This document shows positions 33,358-45,400 of a stretch of 64,000 bases of DNA, piece after piece (position 1 is the first letter of the stretch; the number at the start of each line of letters is the position of its first letter). The position numbers and the translations under genes are program-made. Source of the stretch: Tricholoma matsutake (taxonomy: Eukaryota; Basidiomycota; Agaricomycetes; Agaricales; Tricholomataceae); assembly GCA_026075535.2 (NCBI GenBank), contig AP026543.1, positions 7,750,001 to 7,814,000 of the forward strand, read 5' to 3'. The notes beneath the pieces are model-generated. The model made no database searches. It had not been told where the DNA came from and saw nothing but the letters and a program-made list of their open reading frames with translations.

Positions 33358-36071
33358 TGGAGTAGGGTGAATGGTCACCTACTCTAGGTAGTCACGTGAC
33401 CTTGTTGGTAGAGTAGCATAGCCACATTGTTGTAGTCAAGCATTGCCATAGCATCGCATTCCATTGCCTCAGCGATAGGGCACCTCTGGGGTGTCCATCT
33501 TGGTGATGAGATTGTGATTCGACTTGCACCTCTGTTTTTCCAAGCTTCTCTAGACCCCCCTGCTTTTGCCTATTTTTAGGGCTCCACTTTGTGTTTTGAG
33601 CCTCGTTACACATCTCTGAGCTTTGCCTTGCGTCTCGTGTCTATTGTCTTGCATTTTGAGTATCTTAGCTTGTGTCTTTGAGTCCTGAGCCCCCAGTATA
33701 CATTCAGCTCAGCCCTATTCTTGTCATAACCCCACTAGCCAACATGCCAGGCCTGGGACAAGGCAAATGAGCCCAGAAGAAGAAATGGTGTGACAACACC
33801 AGTAAATCCATTGCAGTACATTCTGTCACCACTACAGCTACAACTACTACCACAAGCCCAGAGGAACCAGCTGCAAACGACGCCAACAATGCAATGCGCG
33901 TTGACACAGCCACCGCTGCATCACCAAATGACACAACCTTGCAACCATCACAAGTTACTTACACACATGAAGAGGTCCAAGCACTACTGGAAGAAGCAAC
34001 TCTCCGAGGATGGGAAGAAGAGATAAAAGAAGGACTCAAGATAGGGAAGGAGAGAATGCTTGAGAATGGACAGAAGATGTTTGAGAAATGGCAGAGGGTT
34101 GGACATAGGTTAGGAAGGAAGGAAGGTCTTGATGAAGGAGAGAAGTTAGCAGGACATGGGGAAGGACTCTGCATCTCGAGGGAAGCCCATGTCCGTGAGC
34201 TATGGCAGGGCGCCGTCCTCCTAGACAAAGCTCAAGTCCAGACCAACCCTGAAATGACCACCTGGAGTGATGGTAGCACCCAGGCAGCCCATGCAACCAA
34301 CAAAATGGCCTTGCAGACCACCGATGAACCGCCACGTCTACTGAACGATGTGGGGACGTCTATGGAGCAGCCTAGCACCTGCAAAATGGCCTTGCAAACC
34401 AACGACAAACCACCACGTCTACTGAATGACATGGGGATGTCTATGGAACACCCCAGCACCGTCGTCACCAGTCCCCCCTTCCCTGCCACCACTGCCACAT
34501 CGCCATTGATGACGCCCACACGGCCTCCATCACCCACATCAATTTTGTTGACAACGGCAACGATGACCGTCCCCCTAGCTTCAAAACAGCCCCCAGAACC
34601 TCAAAATCGATGGCACTCTATGCCAGGTCGACTCACCTTCCCCCAGCAGAGTCCCCAGCCCCCTCTCTCAAGCCCCAAGCCCTGCTGTTCCGCCACTACA
34701 TCGCTGTCAACAACAGCAACAAAACAGGCTGCATCCACCTCAAAAACAATGACCCGGGTCTCGTCTATCATGCAAACAGCTGCTACTACCCCAGAGAAGG
34801 CTACTCAGGCAGTGAAAAGCCCACAGCAATGGTCTGCAGACCTGCAAACAGAAGCACGCAATGACAAGGAGACGTACTCATCAAGACGAGTCATTTGCTC
34901 AATGGAATGAATCTGCCAGCCCAACAAGCCCCAATGACGAGCCAGGACAACCCCCAGATGATCCTGCTCACCCCAGCATGTGCCCCTGACCCTCATTCCA
35001 CACCTCGAGCCTCCCTGTGTCGCCACCACGTCATCATCGACATGTCTGTTGATGACGCCAGATTATCCTGCTCTGCCCCACTTTGGACCATGCGACACAG
35101 CTCAGGAACGATGGAACGTGCTACCTGAACCAACAGAATGCCCCCAAACCCCATCCCAACCACCATGCTGGCCCCAGATGCCCCGGAAACACGCTGTTTC
35201 ACTACCCCCCACATCTCACACCCCTGCTGCATCACTGATGACGCCGTCTATGCCCACGGAAGCCCCTTGTTCACCCCCTGTCCCCTCCATCATCATGAAC
35301 CCACAGCCCAAGTTTCAAGGCTCTCGCTCCTCCCTTCTGCACAATGAGATGCTTGAACCTCCGCTAATGGATCCTGTTATCACCCATGCACCCCCAGTAT
35401 CGACAATAGCACTGTCCCCCACACATTTTGACTGGGCTGAAGATGCTGAGTCATTACCCATTGTCTCTCAGTCACCACCACCACAAGACCTTTCGATACT
35501 ATGTTCGAATACCTCCCAACCTTTTGACTCTATACAAAGGCAAACCCATTGTCGTAATCAAATGAGGAACCCCCCAATCCACGCTTTCACTCGACGAGGT
35601 CAGCCAGTATGGAGCACAGGTCCCATAGTCACCCACTGTTACCCCCTTGGTTCAGGCCCTAGCAATCCAAAGGTAGTAGTTTCAAATCCAATACTGCATG
35701 GCCCACCCCTGAAACTTGATTGGGATAGCGACCCTCGACTGGTGGATCTGAGTAGAGTGCTCCGAGCTTTGGGATGGGCACCGTGTTGAGTCGTCTTTAT
35801 TTTTTTATCACACATAGAATTTTATTGCATCAGTTTTATTTTGTTTATTTTTTCATATACCTATCTTCTCCTTCTTTTTGTCTCCCTTTTTTCGAGGCGA
35901 CGGGGACATTGCCATTTTGGAGATGGGCAGATGGAGTAGGGTGAGTGGTCACCTACTCTAGGTAGTCATGTGACCTTGTTGGTAGAGTAGCATTGCCACA
36001 TTGTTGTAGTCAAGCATTGCTATAGCATCATATTCCATTGCCTCAGCGATAGGGCACCTCTGGGGTGTCCA
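33358..36071 (+). mobile_element. one-ORF non-autonomous LTR element (family L), copy 1
   Basis: 140-bp LTRs at 33358-33497 and 35932-36071 (TGGAGTAGGG..GGGTGTCCA) differ at about six sites. The flank is ctcgc on the left and ct-gc on the right, a duplication with one base lost, as seen by comparing the intact site at 1449-1458. A short leader begins tcttggtgatgagattgtg. A purine-rich run (tttggagatgggcag) precedes the 3' LTR. The 2.4-kb inside has one ORF and no pol. Confidence 0.88.
33744..35789 (+). pseudogene. ORF of the one-ORF LTR element, copy 1 (682 codons, interrupted)
   Basis: One continuous frame from ATG 33744 to TGA 35787-35789, broken by stops at 33768, 34908, 34935 and 34956. 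Order: start MPGLGQGK.AQKKKW; Thr-rich linker; a helical charged part TYTHEEVQALLEEATLRGWE with EGLKIGKERM; a conserved block GLCISREAHVRELW.GAVLLD and MTTWSDGSTQ; a long Pro/Thr/Ser-rich middle with Thr-Gln and Gln-Thr-Asn repeats; and a conserved C-terminus SPTHFDWAEDAESLP, HAFTRRGQPVWSTGP, THCYPLGSG, RALGWAPC. Nothing resembles gag zinc knuckles, protease, reverse transcriptase or integrase. It may be a structural or gag-like protein. That is a guess. Confidence 0.75.
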
Positions 36072-36751
36072 CTGCATCCGTCCGACCCTTTCCCACACGT
36101 CGAACCTGACATTTGTCTACGCCTCCCAATTTTGTTCCTGGCCGCCTTGCACTGCCCACACTGCTGTGCACCAGGCTGCCTTGTACAGCATCCATGGCTG
36201 CCTTCCCAAGGCTGCTGTCTCTATTGCAAATTCAACTATGGATTCCTGTGTGGCTCCCGCTAGATAATTTATCTATGCAGTCAAGACACTGCTGCAGTCT
36301 TTGTTCCTGTTCCACATTATTCCGGACTACAGTATTTAAGCTTAGTTAGTTTCGCTTTGTATTCCTCAGTTCGTATATCGACATAGACTTGACTTTAATC
36401 TGCCAATCCAAACCTCCTTCTACTCCAACCTCAGTTCTCTAAGAGTCTGAACTCCATTCGACTCGACCTCTAGTCTCCCTCTGAAGTTCTAACCTCATCT
36501 GAACTTAACCTAAGTCCCTCCGTACTCCTTCCCACATTTACCCACACTTTCTCGCTACTACCTCCAAACCTTCAACTTGAAATTAGGACACCAGTCGAGG
36601 TGAAGGGTGCAGCTTCTTACAAGCTGAAGCCAAGTCCTTTCTGTTTCCCCTCCTGCAGAATCCACAATGACCCGACAACCTTCCGCTATCATCACCCGCA
36701 GTGTCCGATTGGATTCCAACAAACCTTCCAGGATCAGTTCTTAACAATGGC

Positions 36752-37460
36752 CAAGAGAGGGATGCTTACTGGTGCAACCTTTACTATCCACCTCCAAACC
36801 ACCTAAATGTGACTCATGTATACTTGCCAAACAGACGAAATTGTCTGTTCCTAAGAAGCATGAGGAAGGGATAGGTCATAAGGTGATGAGGAAGTTAGAG
36901 AAGGTTTGGGTGGACTTATCAGGCCCCCATGCTGTTAGATCCCATACCGGCAATTCATATGTCATGGATATAGTTGATGATTATACATCCTTTCCATGGT
37001 CAATACCTCTGCATAACAAAGACAACTCATTCTCTGAACTTAAGGCTTGGGAACTTGCACAAGAAAATGAGACCACTCTGAAAGTGGGAATTTATATCGT
37101 TGACAATGGAGAACTCAAACCACACAAGATGGAAGCCTGGCTAAAGACCCAGGGACAAAACAATGATTTACTGTGCCATACACTTCTGCACACATTGGGT
37201 GGGTAGAATGTATGCACCGAATGCTCATGGCTAAAGCACATACCATGCAGATTTATGCTGGCCTACCAGCTTATCTCTGGGATGAATTCTATCTAACAGC
37301 AACAATCTGGACACTCAGCAAAATCCTCTGCATCCACCTGTAATGTAGACTAGAACATCTCATTAGTGGTTATTTTGTACAATGGCCCAGAGCATATCAA
37401 GGTTACCATATGTTTAGGGATATTCTTACTCTTTGAGCTGAGAGATGGTGCAGGGTTGAT
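36752..37460 (+). pseudogene. GAG-pre-integrase end and integrase core of copia E
   Basis: Resumes after the solo LTR with CDSCILAKQTKLSVPKK (zinc-binding C..C), WVDLSGPHAVRSHTGNSYVM (first catalytic Asp in VDLSGP), IVDDYTSFPWSIPL, GIYIVDNGEL (second Asp region). It continues past a stop at 37204 with shifted frames (MLMAKAHTMQIYAGLPAYLW). A frameshift near 36800 and the stop show decay. Confidence 0.8.
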
Positions 37461-37820
37461 TTTATCACGTGGCCAGAACAAGACTCATTATTGCCAAAAG
37501 TCATGTACAAAGGGGTGAGATGGCTCAATGGTTAACTCCATCATCTCATTCAGGAGGACATACCCTTGCACTCTTGGTTTGAACCATGACCCCTCTGAAG
37601 AGTTTAGTGGGTATTGCTGAAAGACAGTGCAGTCCCACACTACCATTAATGTAAGCTTGTGCTGTGTGTACAAGCTCCACTAGACTGAGGTGTACAGAAG
37701 GAGAGAGAGCAAGAGAGAGAGAGAGCACAGGAAAGGAACAGGCTCAAGTGGTGGATTGCAAACAATAGAGCTCTAGGTTATAGAGGGTGGTGGTGGTAAT
37801 AAGAAGTAAGTGTCCATAAG

Positions 37821-38094
37821 TGTTGGAGCAGACTATATACGCTGCACAGTGGAAGAGACAACACATTCCTTACAACCTACCTGGGGTTTACTTAGACTTA
37901 CAGCTAGGGTTAGCAGAGGTAAGAACACTGTATTCCTACTACGGTACAGGTTCTCCTTATATACATAATAATAAGGACGTCACATGACTCAGGAATGTGT
38001 TTACCGCATGTATGCGCAGTAAGCGCAGTAACATGCGTATGCTGCATGTATTGCCTCATGTATACAGCATGCATCACTGGGATTAATTTCAACA
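37821..38094. mobile_element. copia-type solo LTR (274 bp) in the gypsy C 3' LTR
   Basis: TGTTGGAGC..TTTCAACA with a perfect 5-bp duplication ataag (37816-37820 and 38095-38099). The uninterrupted site tccataaggatggg is present in the other LTR at about 43464-43476. Related in its ends, though not in its middle, to the LTRs of copia D. Confidence 0.92.
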
Positions 38095-38342
38095 ATAAGG
38101 ATGGGAGTGGAGGATATATCCAAGACTACTGATAAATAACAATAAATATGTGCCATCCTTACACCCCATCCCTGAGAAACTCAACCCAGCCACCAAGAAA
38201 TAAATAAAAAATCCAGCATGTCGGTGAGGAAGGGTACCGTAAAAAAGGGCACGAACATGGGTGCATTAAAAACCCCAGTGGGGAAAAGCTACCAGTCAGC
38301 AAGCGAAAGAGGAAGGCACTAATTACTAGCAACAAGTGCCTT

Positions 38343-39110
38343 TCAAGCCAACCAGATGTCCAAAGCTGCACAGTCTTCAAGCTCATGACCAGGCAGCCAG
38401 CGATCGTCTTCAGGGCCATAACCCTGCCACCATACAAGGTATTGCATGCCACATCTGCATTTTTTTTCCTCCAAGATGTGCTCAATGAAGAATTCCTGTT
38501 CTGAATCAACAATGATGGGTGGGGGGCATTTGAGTTTGCATGATGGAAAAAGTATGGCATCATTTTCCACAAAAGGTAAAACCTGGGATGTTTGAAAAGT
38601 GGGAAAAGTATGATGGTTGTTAGGGAGGTCAAGTGTGACAGTGGAGATCTCAGGAGCAGTGTCGGTGACAATGTAAGGGCCATCGTAATGTGGCATGAAT
38701 TTTGCAACACATTTTTCATCTTCAGCCTTGTACTCATGTCTACAGTGGAGAGTGGATAACACAACCCGGCTACCTTTTTCAAAAGGAAAATTGTCAGTGT
38801 GATGCTCATTCACTACAAGGGACTGCGAAAGCTTAGCCTGAAGCATATTGTCCTGTGCCTCCTTCACATTCAGCAATAGTCACTGGATCACATCAGAAGC
38901 ACAGATGTCTTCAAGTGCGCCATCCTTGCTAGCAATGAGCAGTGGAATCACACGTGGACTTTGACCCATTAGTAATTGGAAAGGTGAAAAACCTGTGGAA
39001 GCATTAACTGTATTCATCATATTGAAATGTACAGGTGGCAACGTGCGATGCCAGCCAGTTTGGTTGTGTTTGACATGGTACTGGAGACACTGATTGATTG
39101 TTTTATTTGA
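38343..39110 (-). pseudogene. integrase C-terminus and chromodomain of gypsy C
   Basis: Minus-strand frame 38876-38343: FPFEKGSRVVLSTLHCRHEY, KFMPHYDGPYIVTDTAPE (GPY/F motif), FPTFQTSQVLPFVEND, then EFFIEHILEEKKCRCGMQYL with VWWQGYGPEDDRWLPGHELE, a chromodomain. Between 38880 and 39110 the frame is broken by several stops. Confidence 0.88.
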
Positions 39111-39640
39111 TCACTCACTTGCGCCATCAGACTGGGGGTGATAAGCCATTGAGATCTTCAACTTGATGCCAGTGAGCCAGTGAAGAGCTTGCCAGAATTT
39201 CAAAAGGAACAGCTTATCACAGTCTGAGATGATCTCAAGGGGCAGTCCATTTTTGCAATACCATTCATCAAAAAATAGCACAGCGAGGTCTTCTGCAGTG
39301 ATGTCAGTGCGAGTGGGAATGATACGAATATCACTGTTGAGTTGATCAGTAAGCGAGACAATGCAATTACAACTGTCATCCTCTGGCAATGGCCCAATAA
39401 AATCCAGAGTCACCCCATTGGTCTGGAATAGGTAGCGGGTGCAGTGGTCCAATCAGTTTTGACATTGTTGCTTTGTTTTGTTGACATGCTGCACATGCAG
39501 GAACATATGCCAGCTCAAGATCCCATTGCATGTTTGGCCAGTAGAATGATTTGCGGAGAGAGCCATATGATTTTGTGAAGCCAAAATGTCCTAGCATGTC
39601 ATGAGCAAGGTGGAACAGCATTTCATGAACTGTGTTAATC
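39111..39640 (-). pseudogene. integrase zinc domain and core of gypsy C
   Basis: HHCC domain MLFHLAHDMLGHFGFTKSYG, SFYWPNMQWDL with VPACAACQQNK. The core follows with VTLDFIGPLPEDDS (catalytic Asp), GLPLEIISDCDKLFL (second Asp) and MAYHPQSDGASE (Glu). A stop or frameshift near 39430 separates the zinc domain and core. Confidence 0.88.
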
Positions 39641-41343
39641 TGTGGAATAATAAGTCATTGGCCAGCATAGAGCAGGCGGTCTTCAACACTGTGGGGCAAT
39701 ATCTTTGCCTCTTTGATGCACTTGCACCAAGGGTCACCCTTGTACCCAGTTCGGATGGAATCCAGGGGTTCTAAATCAGCACCAATAGAGAAGGTGGCCA
39801 TGATGGCGGTTGTTGCAGCTAGGGTCTTGGGTTTGGTGAGGACTTTCAATGCAAAAGCATTTTCACTACTGTGGATCACTGTGATGGGGTTGGAGCTGTC
39901 AGGTGGATAAGGTACACCAGCGATGTCCTCAGCATCAAAGGAAGTGCAAGAGAGTGCATCTGCCACAGTGTTGTCTTCCCCTTCCTTTCACATAAACAAT
40001 CTTGCAATCATACTGGGACATGAATTCCATCCAATGTGCCTACCGACAGCTAAGGTCACATTGTGTGTCAAAGTTTTCAAGCATCTTATGGTCTGTGTAA
40101 ATGACAAAGGTCACACCAATCAAGTCGGAGCACCACTTCTGTAGAGAGCAAATGATTGCGAGCATTTCCTTTTCATGTACAGGATAATTTAGTTCCACAC
40201 CTTTAAATGTCATTGAGTCAAAAGCAACAGGGTTTGCCAAAAGACAAGATGGCCCCCAACTGATAATCACTCGCATCGGTGGTGACAAAAATCTTGTAAT
40301 TGGGCATGAGGTCATGATCAATGGTTGTGAGGCACTTGCACCCAATAACCACTTTCTTGATTGCCTCAAAGGCAGCTTGATGATGGTCAGTCTATGGTGG
40401 AAAGCTCTTGTTACACTCCTTGGTCATGAGTTCTGTCAAAACTCGAGTATGCTCAGTGATGTGAGGAAGGAAATGAGCAATATCATGGACAAGGCCACAG
40501 AAGTGGCATACATCCTTTGCATTCTGAGGTTGGGGCCAGTTAACCATACAGTCTGTCTTCTTGGTGTCCACTTCAATACCCCAAGCGCAGACGCGATGGC
40601 CAAGAAAATTAATTTCTGTCTGGAAGAGGTGGGTTTTACAAGGGTTGCAGTAAAGTTGCACATCTCACAACACTGCAAGGATGGTTTCCACATTTCTACA
40701 ATGCTCCTCAAGGGTGTTGGACCAAATCACAATGTTGTCCAGGTAAATGTGGCAGATCTTTCCGATCCATGGTCAGAGGGTGGCAGTTACTCGCTGCTGG
40801 TGGATCACAGGTGCATTCTTCAAACCCATAGGCATAACCATCTATTCAAAGAGGCAAAAAATGGTGTGGAAACAGCAGTCAGTGGGATATCAGCAGGGTG
40901 CATTCATGTTTGGAAGAAGCTATTGGTCATGTCAATCGTCACCCATATCTGACCCTTTGCACAGTCATTTAAAATATCATCAATATGAGGTAGGGGGTGA
41001 GAGTCCACAACAGTGTTCTTGTCGAGCTGTTAATAGTTGTTAACCCATTGCAGCAGCATGGATTTGGGAATAATAAATGCTGGTGATGCATGAGGGGAAG
41101 AAGACGGCTGAATGCACCCAGCATCCAAGTGTTCTCAGATGAGGGTTTGCCACGCATCCTGGAACTTCTGCAGGCAAGCATAAGTGTGAGTCTTTATGGT
41201 GTGTTCAGTGTTCTTAAGTTTAATGTGTGCCATCACATTGCTGGGGAGTTTTTCAACATGCGGCAAGGGTTCAAAAACATCCTTGAATTTAGTGAGGATG
41301 TCATCCTTGAGGACCTTGATCTTCTCCTGGCAAGCAAGGACCT
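39641..41343 (-). pseudogene. reverse transcriptase and RNase H of gypsy C
   Basis: On the minus strand: VDSHPLPHIDDIL, WVTIDMTNSFFQT (catalytic Asp), YLDNIVIWS as active-site box near 40745-40720, HRVCAWGIEVDTKK, HFLPHITEHTRVLTELM, then RNase H: FVTTDASDYQLGAILS, ELNYPVHEKEMLAIICSLQK, IYTDHKMLENFDTQ, and MADALSCTSFDAED at 39966. Many stops split it. Again YLDN stands in place of YxDD. Confidence 0.85.
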
Positions 41344-41930
41344 CTATATGTTTTTGATCATTGTAGTAACATTTAGCGGTCTCACCTCTTCAGGAACACA
41401 TTTGCCATTTGCCAAACATTCTTGACAGACACCAATAAGTTCAAGGAACATGACTTCCTTTTCTTTTGTGATCAGATGTCTAGTGTTATTCTCATCAATC
41501 AGTTTTTTGTTTAATTTATGAGGGGGAGGGTTCAAAAGGTCAAAGTGTGATTGTTTATCAATGGCAGTGCAAGCAGCAAAATCTACAATGATGTGGTTGG
41601 CAGAGAGGAATGGAAGGCCAAGAAGGAGCAGGACACAAAGGTTTGGCATGACAATAGCTTGAATGCTACAAGACAGCCAAGCAGAATCAGGGCAAAAGGG
41701 GCAATCTTAACATATTCGTACAAGTGGTGGTCTGAGGGAGGTAGGGGTATTGTTTAAAGTGACTGAAATTGGGAGGGGTTTATGCAAATGGAAACAATGT
41801 AAACCCAGTTGTTCGATGAGGCTAGCATCAATGAGCACAATGTGTGCACCAGAGTCGAGCATACCATTCACTGTCACAGGCTCATCAGCACGTGGTCCGA
41901 TCAGTGAGCACTGCCAGTGGAATGTCGCAC
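41344..41930 (-). pseudogene. aspartic protease of gypsy C
   Basis: NGMLDSGAHIVLIDASLIEQ (catalytic D-S-G at about 41860) and LGLPFLSANHIIVDFAA (distal motif, about 41620) on the minus strand, with a frame change between. The Cys-containing linker toward reverse transcriptase follows. Confidence 0.82.
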
Positions 41931-43203
41931 AGCAAATGGTGCACTCACCTCATCCTCTGACCCAGATCCATTGCCTAGGATGCTGGAGGCATCATGGCAC
42001 CAATGACTGGCAATTTGACACTGTCAGCACTGACATCCACAATGGATGTGGAGGTGATGGCACCAATGTGTTTGGCAGCAGCAGGTGGCAAATGCTTGTG
42101 ACTGAGCAGGAGACTGTCGGTCAACTCTTTGTATGCATGGGGGTCAGGAAAATCATTGGGGCAGTTGCTTGTGTGATGATCCTGATACCCATGTGGACAC
42201 TTGGTACATCCTCAATGCTTGTTTATGAGCATGCATTCATTTGGGGTGAGAGCAGGTGTTCTGGTGTGAGCAGTTGTGGGGGCAGAGGAGGAGGCAGTGC
42301 TCAATTTTGAAATGGGGAGGGTGTTGTAAGCATGTGAGTTCAGAGCAAGTGCCTGGTGCTTCTGTGGTCACTGCAGCTCCTCAGCAGCCTCTAAGTAGTG
42401 TTTTGTGTCCTGTGAGCATTTGTCAGCAAGCTTGTGGAGCTTGTTCTTCCAATGTGCCAGTCTGGCTTCAGGCATCTTCACACCCTCATCATCATCAAAA
42501 TGATGGTCACAGCCACAGAGTGGAAAGTTGATGTGACACACGTCATTGAGCCAATTGGCAAATGAGGCAGAAGATTTGAGACAAGAGTGCAGATTTGGGT
42601 GTGGAGTTCATCCTCCCAGCCTTTGGGGAGAAATTCTTTACAGAGTAGCCTCATGAAGTCAGCAAAAGACAGCATGGAGAGCCAGTTGCATTGTGTTGCA
42701 ATCCAATTGCAAATGCACATATCCTTCAACCCAGGCAGGACAGCACTGACATAATCATCAGGTTTGAGTTTTCTGTTGGCAGCGAAGAAATCATTGCACG
42801 CCATCTCCCACAGTTGTAAGACAACAGGGGAGATCTCGCCAGCGGTGAGAATGGGGATACGTTTTGATTTGGTATGCAAGCATTCAGCAGGTGTTTTTAC
42901 AGACATGAGGTGAAGGGAAGGTGGGGGTGTGTATGAACAATCAGAGCTGGACAAATTTTTGGAGTCAGAACTTGTTGGCAGCAGAGGTAGGTGTGAGGGG
43001 GTGGATGAGGTGGATATATGCATGTCGTTTGAGTCAGGAGCTATGCCTGTGGGCATTGGGAGATCACTCGGATGTAAAACAGGGGTCGTCTTAACACTAG
43101 GCATGAGAGGCGGCAGTGACGGCAGCCATGAGGTGGAACCTTCAGCTCCCTCTTCAGCAGAGGGGATCTGTCTGCATCTATGTGTAGAATGCAGTTTGGA
43201 CAA
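41931..43203 (-). pseudogene. gag of gypsy C with zinc knuckle
   Basis: Open from ATG 43203 to 42478 (241 codons): Ser/Pro-rich head, then LTAGEISPVVLQLWEMACND, FFAANRKLKPDDYVSAVLPG, a helical capsid-like part with MLSFADFMRLLCKEFLPKGW. The frame then shifts to KNKLHKLADKC and a Cys cluster CTKCPHGYQDHHTSNC near 42200. It differs from the capsids of gypsy A and B, so C is a different lineage. Confidence 0.78.
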
Positions 43204-43488
43204 CTAACAGTGAACAGTGAGAGATAGTGAGGCAGAGTATGGCATGGTGGGCATGCAGCTTGGCAGCACAAACCACAGAGAGCATAGTTCAAAAAAAAGT
43301 GTAAGCTCATGCTGTGTGTATGAGCTCCACTAGACTGAGGTGTACAGAAGGAGAGAGAGCAAGAGAGAGAGAGAGCACAGGAAAGGAACAGGCTCAAGTG
43401 GTGGATTGCAAACAATAGAGCTCTAGGTTATAGAGGGTGGTGGTGTTAGTAAGAAGTAAGTGTCCATAAGGATGGGAGTCAAGGATAT

Positions 43489-43746
43489 TATTGCAGCTGC
43501 AGGGTGACCGGTACACAAGAGGACTAAAGGTTATAACCTCAGTGAATATATAGAAAGCACTGTATTGAGAACTATGTACCTAAAGGTTATACTATGAAAT
43601 AGTGAGCAATGAATATGATACATTAGCTATCAAGAAAATAACTTACACCTCAGTGAATATATAGAAAGCACTGAGGTGTCTACAAGATGCAATGAAAATT
43701 TACCAACATGGATTATGTAAGTCAGTTAGATAATACAAGTCCAACA
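43489..43746 (-). repeat. 3' LTR of copia D
   Basis: Minus-strand ends TGTTGGACTTG and GCTGCAATA. It contains two direct repeats of the acctcagtgaatatatagaa motif, around 43540 and 43650. Confidence 0.92.
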
Positions 43747-43790
43747 CTCCTCCTTGAGACAACAATGGATCAAGTGAGCCCAAGGAGCTC

Positions 43791-44360
43791 TCAAAACTTT
43801 TGGAATTTGCCACATGGAAGTGATTTTGTTAAGATGTCAGCAATCATATCTGCAGTGGGGCAGTATTGAAGGGTAATGTGTCTGGAAGAAACAGTTTGTT
43901 GAATGAAATGAAAATGTACGTCAATGTGCTTTGTGCGACCGTGAAAACTTGAATCTTTTGAGAGTCGGATAGCACCTTGGTTATCACAGTAAAGTGTAGT
44001 GGGCATTGAAAATGAGAAAATATGGGAGAGTTCTGTGAGGAGTTTATGAATCCACAGAATATCTTTTGATGAGTGAGTGAGTGCAACATATTTGGCTTTG
44101 GTGCTGGACAAGGTGATGATAGGTTGCTTTTTGCAGCTCCAGGACACGATTCCGATACCAATGAAGTAGACAAATCCAGAGATTGAGTGGCAATGGAGAT
44201 GGGAAGCCCAGTCAGCATCAGAGTAGCCCACAATGGTACAGTGAGTACCACCAAGCACAAGTTTGAGGCTTTTGGTTCCCGAAAGATAGCGAAAAACACA
44301 AGTTATGGCCTTTAGGTGAGTGGACCATGGAGCCTTGAGGTGTTGTGAAAGTGTTGACAC
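43791..44360 (-). pseudogene. RNase H of copia D
   Basis: 189-residue open frame: HLKAITCVFRYLSGTKSLKL, VGYSDADWASHLHCHSISGF (catalytic DAD), VSWSCKKQPIITLSSTKAKY (normally SSTEAEY, both acidic residues Lys here), LYCDNQGAIRLSKDS, HGRTKHIDVHFHFI, ADILTKSLP. Start is within the pol frame, and the polyprotein is broken upstream. Confidence 0.9.
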
Positions 44361-44378
44361 TGCAAATGCGATGTCAGG

Positions 44379-45400
44379 TCATGTCATTACAGTGACATAC
44401 ACCAAAGAACCAATCATCTCACGATATTTGGTTTTCTCGGATGGAATCAGAAGAGTTGGCGAGACTGTGGGAGAATCTGGGGTGAGGTCAATACCAGGTT
44501 CGAGTGGTGTGACAGCTGTTCGGGAGTCCTCAAGACCGAAATGGGCAAGGATTTGTTCAATGTAAGATTGTTGACATAATGAAATGGTCTGGGCTTCAAG
44601 GTCGCAAGTGATTTGAACACCAAGTAGCCAACTGATTGAGCCGAGATCTGTAATTTCACAATGTTGGCAGATTTGTTGTTTGAGAAGTTCATTAGATTCA
44701 TCAGAATCTGAGATGAGGGTAAAATCGTCAGTGGTGGCTGCAACGACAGTGTACTTGTTGCCATCAAACTTTGAGAAAACAGCTTCGTCGGCCATCGAGA
44801 CAGTGTATCTGAATCTGGTAAAAATTCAAACAACCTCGAGATACCAGCTTTGGGCCCCTTGTTTGGTTCCATAGAGTGGGCAAAGAAGTTTGCAAGCAAT
44901 ATTTTTAGATTTCTTGAGGTTGGGAGGCAGTTCTCAAAAACCCTCATAGAGTGGGAGTAGATGAATATGAATAACCTTGTTATCCTTTAGGTGAGCATTG
45001 AGGTATGCATTCTTGACATCAATGTGGTGAATAGAGGAGTTTTCTAAGCCCCAAGGGTTAGAAGGATGCAGAGAGTAGCTGGTCTGACAGTTGGTGCAAA
45101 AGTCTCAGTGTAATCAACGCCAAATTGTTGTTTGTAGCCTTTTGCAATGAGTCGAGCTTTGTACCTTGTGATATTGCCTTCTGAGTCATGTTTTCAGTGA
45201 AAAACATAGCAGGATGGAATTATATTTGTCCCAGGAGGTGCGTAGACCAGATCCCAAGTGCCGAGTTTCTCGATTTGGCTGAGCTCAGCTTCGATCACAT
45301 CCAACCAGTTTGTTTTCTCATGACCTCTTAACGCCTCTTTCAATGATGGTTCGTCATCACTGTTAGCAACCATAGCTTCCTCCATTGCCTCTTGGAACCA
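44379..45400 (-). pseudogene. reverse transcriptase of copia D
   Basis: RVT_2-type domain. EALRGHEKTNWLDVIEAELS and LGTWDLVYAPPGTNIIPSCY run to a stop at 45194. RYKARLIAKGYKQQFGVDYT and ETFAPTVRPATL come next, then FSKFDGNKYTVVAATTDDFT (catalytic DD), ITDLGSISWLLGVQI, and LCQQSYIEQILAHFGLEDS with a YREMIGSLVYVTV end. Several stops break the middle (44950-45190). Confidence 0.88.

Larger units (their letters stand above)
33323..36746 (+). mobile_element. solo LTR (family X), itself split by the one-ORF LTR element
   Basis: Starts TGTCAAGAACC and ends TTCTTAACA, and is flanked by a perfect 5-bp duplication atggc (33318-33322 and 36747-36751). Its own DNA is 33323-33357 and 36072-36746, about 700 bp. 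A truncated copy lies at 1101-1485 on the other strand. Short open frames in it (36113-36349) have no support as genes. Removing it restores the copia E GAG-pre-integrase reading DMAKRGMLTG. Confidence 0.88.
30922..37495 (+). mobile_element. Ty1/copia element E, decayed, 3' part missing
   Basis: An LTR-like stretch ends at 31155 with ctaca, followed at once by the primer site ggttatgggcc. Then come gag with zinc knuckle, protease, GAG-pre-integrase and integrase core on the plus strand. It is interrupted by a hAT-like foldback (31509-31855) and a solo LTR (33323-36746). Reverse transcriptase and RNase H are not found. Similarity to copia fades after about 37460, just before the SINE. The left end of the LTR is not resolved. 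Confidence 0.75.

Noticed and set aside
33894..34910. Host nuclear protein gene with a coiled coil
   Set aside because: It lies between matching 140-bp LTRs and recurs in the same setting at 48349, so it belongs to a mobile element.
36113..36349. 78-aa frame in the LTR-X sequence
   Set aside because: The copy at 1101-1485 breaks it, and the region is LTR.
37512..37592. Free-standing tRNA gene
   Set aside because: The boxes are present, but the sequence continues into a body with an A tail and a shared flanking duplication, so it is a SINE head.
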